Assembly: GCA_032054765.1 (NCBI GenBank) | Contig: DAMBSC010000007.1 | Span: forward strand, 228,082 to 292,081 | Source of the DNA: DFXE01 sp032054765 | GTDB taxonomy: Bacteria; Bacteroidota; Bacteroidia; Bacteroidales; Tannerellaceae | Length of the DNA stretch: 64,000 nt | Direction: 5' to 3' | Shown here: positions 61,139 through 64,000 of the stretch, piece by piece | Layout: every line of letters starts with the position of its first letter | How positions within the stretch are numbered: position 1 is the first letter of the stretch | Notes under the pieces: model-generated | Told to the model about the DNA's origin: nothing | The model's input: only the letters and a program-made list of their open reading frames with translations | Databases searched by the model: none | Made by a program: the position numbers and the translations under genes

Positions 61139-61601
61139 GCTGCCACCCATTGAAAAAATCCCCGAAGCATACAGTGCCATTGCAGATAATCGGGTTGTAA
61201 TGTCAGAAAATTCTGCCCAGGTCGATTCGTCAGATTATACCAAAAGGTACACAGTGACATGGAATGGAGACATTTATACCGCCAATGACAATGCATCCAT
61301 CTGGCAGGGATACGCCGGCTATCCGATGATCGCTGTATTGATGTTACAGGGTAAGTTATCGCTCGACATACATATTGCCACACATTTTAAAGACATAAAT
61401 TGGAAGGCGCTGAACACAAAGCACAAAAATAAATATGATAAGGCTGTTGCCGAAATATTGGACTTCCTCAAAGAAAAAGGAGTGGATACGAATGCAATAA
61501 ATGCTGAAATCAACAAGGTTTATGAAGACATCCGCACATTGGATATCTCGACGAAACGAAGCGGCATAAAACAAATAAAACTCCCTATGGAGGGCGGTTA
61601 A
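61131..61601 (+). CDS. Hypothetical protein coupled to the AlkA-type gene
   Basis: The 156-aa soluble protein has no recognised catalytic motif. Its N-terminal half is beta-rich (RYTVTWNGDIYTANDNASIW) and its C-terminal half helical (NTHK-type segments near KHKNKYDKAVAEILDF). The overlap with the glycosylase gene suggests co-translation and perhaps a shared pathway. Confidence 0.65.
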   Translation: MLKLPPIEKIPEAYSAIADNRVVMSENSAQVDSSDYTKRYTVTWNGDIYTANDNASIWQGYAGYPMIAVLMLQGKLSLDIHIATHFKDINWKALNTKHKNKYDKAVAEILDFLKEKGVDTNAINAEINKVYEDIRTLDISTKRSGIKQIKLPMEGG

Positions 61602-61906
61602 CGTCTTTGCCTCCATGCATCATTATAATGCTTTTCCAACATAGCCTGAATATCAGATAATTTGTAGAGTATTTTTCCCTCAATCTTATAAAAACCGATT
61701 AATCCTTTGTCCCTATAATCCTGAAGAGTACGGGAAGATATATGAAGCATCTCGCAGACTTCGTTATTATCCAGAAAATATTCTCCTGAAATGGATGATT
61801 TTATTGTAGAAGTATGGTTCTGTATATTTTGACTAATCTGATTTACTGCTTCAAACAAGTCTTTTAGTTCAGGAGAACGACTATTCAATATATCGTTTAG
61901 ATTCAT
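61598..61906 (-). CDS. Helix-turn-helix protein (excisionase/MerR-like)
   Basis: The 102-aa protein has LDNNEVCEMLHISSRTLQDYR followed by a wing (LIGFYKIEGKILYKLSDI), read here as partial motifs. The N-terminus is a coiled-coil-like helix. It is the first of two tandem paralogues; such pairs are typical of Bacteroides mobile elements, where they control integrase or excision genes. Confidence 0.78.
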   Translation of the reverse strand: MNLNDILNSRSPELKDLFEAVNQISQNIQNHTSTIKSSISGEYFLDNNEVCEMLHISSRTLQDYRDKGLIGFYKIEGKILYKLSDIQAMLEKHYNDAWRQRR

Positions 61907-61919
61907 ATTTGCCCAGTCT

Positions 61920-62201
61920 TTACTTAGTTACACTTTTAACTTTATTCTTCTCGATGAATAGTTGAATATCTTTGGCCTTATAATAACATTTGTGGGCTAC
62001 CTGTGAATAAGGTAATAATTTCTTGTCTCTGTAGGTTTGTAGTGTTCGAAGTGAGATACCCAGAAGTATGCATACATCCTGATTGTCCAACCATTCTTTT
62101 TCCGTACCGGATGAATTTAACCTGTTCGTTTTCTCAAGTAGTTCTTTTACTGCCTGAATAAGTTTTTCAAAAGCTCTACTATCAATTATTTTTAATTCCA
62201 T
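61920..62201 (-). CDS. Helix-turn-helix protein, second paralogue
   Basis: The 93-aa protein has LDNQDVCILLGISLRTLQTYRD-type recognition helix (partial motif LLGISLRTLQTY) and wing KCYYKAKDIQLF. It is upstream of the other paralogue on the same strand, 13 bp apart. Confidence 0.78.
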   Translation of the reverse strand: MELKIIDSRAFEKLIQAVKELLEKTNRLNSSGTEKEWLDNQDVCILLGISLRTLQTYRDKKLLPYSQVAHKCYYKAKDIQLFIEKNKVKSVTK

Positions 62202-62259
62202 ATTCTATGCAAACAAATCGTATTTGATTATTGCGGAATTTCCCGCGGAACAAAGAAAT

Positions 62260-62346
62260 ATGAAATTATTTATAATACTATTGATTCTCAGTTTGCTGGC
62301 AGTGTTTGGCTTTTGTTTGGTAGCATGTATGAAAAATCCAGCATAA
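62260..62346 (+). CDS. Possible 28-aa hydrophobic peptide
   Basis: ATG 62260 to TAA 62344-62346 encodes a short peptide with one hydrophobic helix. It is in the same frame as the reductase remnant behind it. Whether it is expressed is unknown; the start has no clear promoter. Confidence 0.3.
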   Translation: MKLFIILLILSLLAVFGFCLVACMKNPA

Positions 62347-62511
62347 ATATCCCTCTCAAAAAAAGAAGAAGTATGGAAAAAGCTGGCTAAAGAGTGGAAA
62401 CCGATTAACCTGGAGGAAATCACAAAAGAGATTTCTCTTGAGCAGTTGCCCGAAGTGCTTGATGATATTCTGAATGGTAAGACTAAGGGCCGTTTTATTC
62501 TCAAGCATTAA
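62347..62511 (+). pseudogene. C-terminal remnant of a YhdH-type quinone/acryloyl-CoA reductase
   Basis: The frame to TAA 62509-62511 encodes KKEEVWKKLAKEWKP, LEQLPEVLDDILNGK and GRFILKH, the typical end of YhdH/YhfP-type zinc-independent reductases (about 330 aa in full). The rest of the gene is missing and an in-frame stop stands directly upstream, so this is a truncated remnant. It probably marks a deletion or insertion boundary. Confidence 0.75.
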
Positions 62512-62552
62512 GTATTTTTATTCTGACCTTTCATATTTCGTTTATATATCTG

Positions 62553-63248
62553 TCAAATTACCCCAAGAGCAATCGCGACAAAGCTCGGGCCATTTATTAT
62601 CCCGTGAATTGCCACGCCCGTCCATGAATTGCGCGTTTTTTGCACAACAAGAGGTTGGATAAACATCAACGGTAATAACATCAACCAAAGTTGCCATCCG
62701 AATGCAAGATGAAACAAACTCCATCCGATACCCTGAACAATCCAGGTCTGTTTACTGAAAATGGCTTCCTGACGAGGTTGCATTACACCTCTCCATAATA
62801 TTTCTTCTCCCATAATATTGAATATCCAGAAAATGAACCATACTCCTAACAGCCAATATCGTCCGGAACTTAAGGGTTCGAATTCCATAAATGCAGGTGT
62901 ATAGTTGAGATTGCCCGTTGCTATGTGTATTAGTCCCATCATAGCGACAGTACTTATTCCACTGGCAAGAGTTCCTATTGCAACCCATTTCCAATCACGA
63001 GCTTTCATTTTAACAAATCTCATCCTGTTATGCCATGTTTCAGCATTTAGTTTCAGACCTTCGCCTTTAAGTATGATTCCTGCGATTATAATAAGCGGCA
63101 GGAAAATACCCAATCCTCCAACAATAAACCAAAGCAGAATAGATTCTCCTCCTGTCCTCTCGCTTAGATATGGGATTGCGATGTGAGTCTGAAACCACAT
63201 TAATAACGCGGCTGCAATGTATATTATGAAAGAATAAGCGATGCCCAT
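62553..63248 (-). CDS. CPBP-family intramembrane metalloprotease
   Basis: The 231-aa protein has about six to seven transmembrane helices and the CPBP/Abi motifs: GEEILWRGVMQPRQE (147-161, EExxxR-type), WSLFHLAFG (176-184) and the His in AIHGIINGP. Family members act in prenylated-protein processing or bacteriocin immunity; the substrate here is unknown. It is followed, on the same strand, by nothing before the reductase remnant. Confidence 0.85.
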   Translation of the reverse strand: MGIAYSFIIYIAAALLMWFQTHIAIPYLSERTGGESILLWFIVGGLGIFLPLIIIAGIILKGEGLKLNAETWHNRMRFVKMKARDWKWVAIGTLASGISTVAMMGLIHIATGNLNYTPAFMEFEPLSSGRYWLLGVWFIFWIFNIMGEEILWRGVMQPRQEAIFSKQTWIVQGIGWSLFHLAFGWQLWLMLLPLMFIQPLVVQKTRNSWTGVAIHGIINGPSFVAIALGVI

Positions 63249-63255
63249 ATATTGT

Positions 63256-63735
63256 TTAATCTTTATCGTAACACTTCTTATTTCTTAAGAGTCTATCAAG
63301 CGTTTTCGCAATTCTATCCACTTTCGTTTGCTCCGACTTGGCGGAGAATATCCATTTGACATAATCTTGTTGTTCGTTTTCATCAAGCGATTCATAGAAT
63401 TGTAAAGCCTCCGGCTCGTCGTGCAGACATAATAGAAAATCTTTGTGAGTCACAATAGGTTCATCATCCGAATATAAAATGATATGCACCCAATCGCCTG
63501 CCTGCTTATTGATAGCTTTACGAATTTCGGCTTTAACCGGAATCATCAAATTGCCATTTCCCTGAGGCATTAAATGGGTGTTGGCAATCTCAAAGCCATC
63601 AATATTACCTTTCACTTTCAGCATCCCGAAGGCTCGATTACCAATCTGAATATCAGCAATTTCTGCATAAGTCCAGCCTCCTTTGCCGGGAAACCTTTCG
63701 AGTAAGTATTGTTTATCAATTAAGGGTGTTTCCAT
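63256..63735 (-). CDS. DUF1905/YdeI-like protein
   Basis: The start is taken at ATG 63735 (METPLIDKQYLLERFPGKG), giving 159 aa; the open frame continues upstream without family support. The N-terminal half (KGGWTYAEI, then FGMLKVKGNIDG) matches DUF1905, the C-terminal half (FYESLDENEQQDYVKWI) the YdeI/OmpD-associated helical region. It is 7 bp upstream of the CPBP gene. Function unknown. Confidence 0.8.
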   Translation of the reverse strand: METPLIDKQYLLERFPGKGGWTYAEIADIQIGNRAFGMLKVKGNIDGFEIANTHLMPQGNGNLMIPVKAEIRKAINKQAGDWVHIILYSDDEPIVTHKDFLLCLHDEPEALQFYESLDENEQQDYVKWIFSAKSEQTKVDRIAKTLDRLLRNKKCYDKD

Positions 63736-63948
63736 ATCACCCACAAATTTACTAAATCTCAGGCAAACAGCCTGAATATTCCTCGAACAACATACAAAAT
63801 GCTCTGGTTTCGTCTTTCTTTCCCATTCCTCATTATCGAAGCATCCTAATCGACTGTTTTTAGTTCGATTGGCAAAGGTATCCCAGAGCTGTGAATCGAA
63901 AAATTCGGGGCACTGAAGTGTTTTGCCCAAAATCTTCCTCTTTCCCTC

Positions 63949-64000
63949 TGAACTGCACCCAGAAAGTTGGACATAAAACAAGATTATTATGTCAGAGAAG
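63949..64000 (+). mobile_element. Left end of an IS3-like insertion sequence (partial)
   Basis: TGAACTGCACCC then AGAAAGTTGGACA (63949-63973) resembles the terminal inverted repeat of IS3-family elements. A possible transposase orfA start (ATG 63989, MSEK) follows 16 bp later and leaves the window. The element seems inserted upstream of the DUF1905 gene. Confidence 0.55.

Overview
The window comes from a member of the Bacteroidales, most likely near Parabacteroides (Tannerellaceae). The evidence is the str-S10-spc-alpha gene order with no tuf gene between fusA and rpsJ, promoters of the Bacteroidetes type (TTG, then 19 nt, then TAnnTTTG), weak Shine-Dalgarno sequences, and IntDOT-like integrases. 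The genus is an inference; only the order is well supported.

Positions 1-29,760 are chromosomal core. A partial OstA-like gene, a small membrane protein and mutL come first. They are followed by a nearly unbroken ribosomal superoperon, rpsL to rplQ (2,851-20,996), that also carries fusA, secY, map, infA and rpoA. It includes rpmD and rpmJ, which are shorter than 60 codons. A terminator closes it. Next come a divergent MreB-like protein, a small helical protein, a leftward operon (acetyltransferase, parE, coaD, S41 protease), an IMP dehydrogenase and tRNA-Phe(GAA). Two intergenic regions carry matching arrays of four 22-bp units built on the palindrome TCAC-N4-GTGA.

Positions 29,757-58,530 hold two integrative elements stacked in tandem in the 3' end of tRNA-Phe. 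Element 1 (about 19.5 kb) carries an integrase, an HD protein, a helicase-like protein without the Walker A lysine, a GNAT protein, RadC, a TPR-AraC regulator, a run of secreted proteins and lipoproteins, SanA-like and macro-like proteins, and an MNT-MNT-HEPN toxin-antitoxin module at its right end. Element 2 (about 9.3 kb) carries an integrase fused by overlap to a caspase-like protein, a trypsin-like protease, a lipoprotein, a three-gene operon that looks like an undescribed defence module (PD-(D/E)XK nuclease, unknown protein, two-helix membrane protein), and an excisionase-integrase pair. Each element has its own terminal repeats (TTTAAACCA-type for 1, GGTAAAACATT for 2). Each junction restores a terminator behind the tRNA. 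The middle junction is a tRNA-Phe copy whose D arm contains an extra 11-bp hairpin. No relaxase or conjugation genes are visible in either element.

The most striking unexplained signal is a family of three long structured RNA/DNA hairpins at about 41.6, 52.7 and 55.4 kb. They share conserved internal loops, have stems that change in a compensatory way, and show a possible pseudoknot or switch pairing next to a T-tract. Each lies just upstream of an unrelated gene. A second three-copy element (34.5, 34.7 and 37.8 kb) has compensatory stems around an interior of exactly 43 nt.

Positions 58,530-64,000 contain a third integrase with a RhuM-like protein, an AlkA-type glycosylase and two small helix-turn-helix proteins. 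A truncated YhdH-type reductase remnant, a CPBP protease and a DUF1905/YdeI-type protein follow, and the left end of an IS3-like insertion sequence is cut by the window edge.
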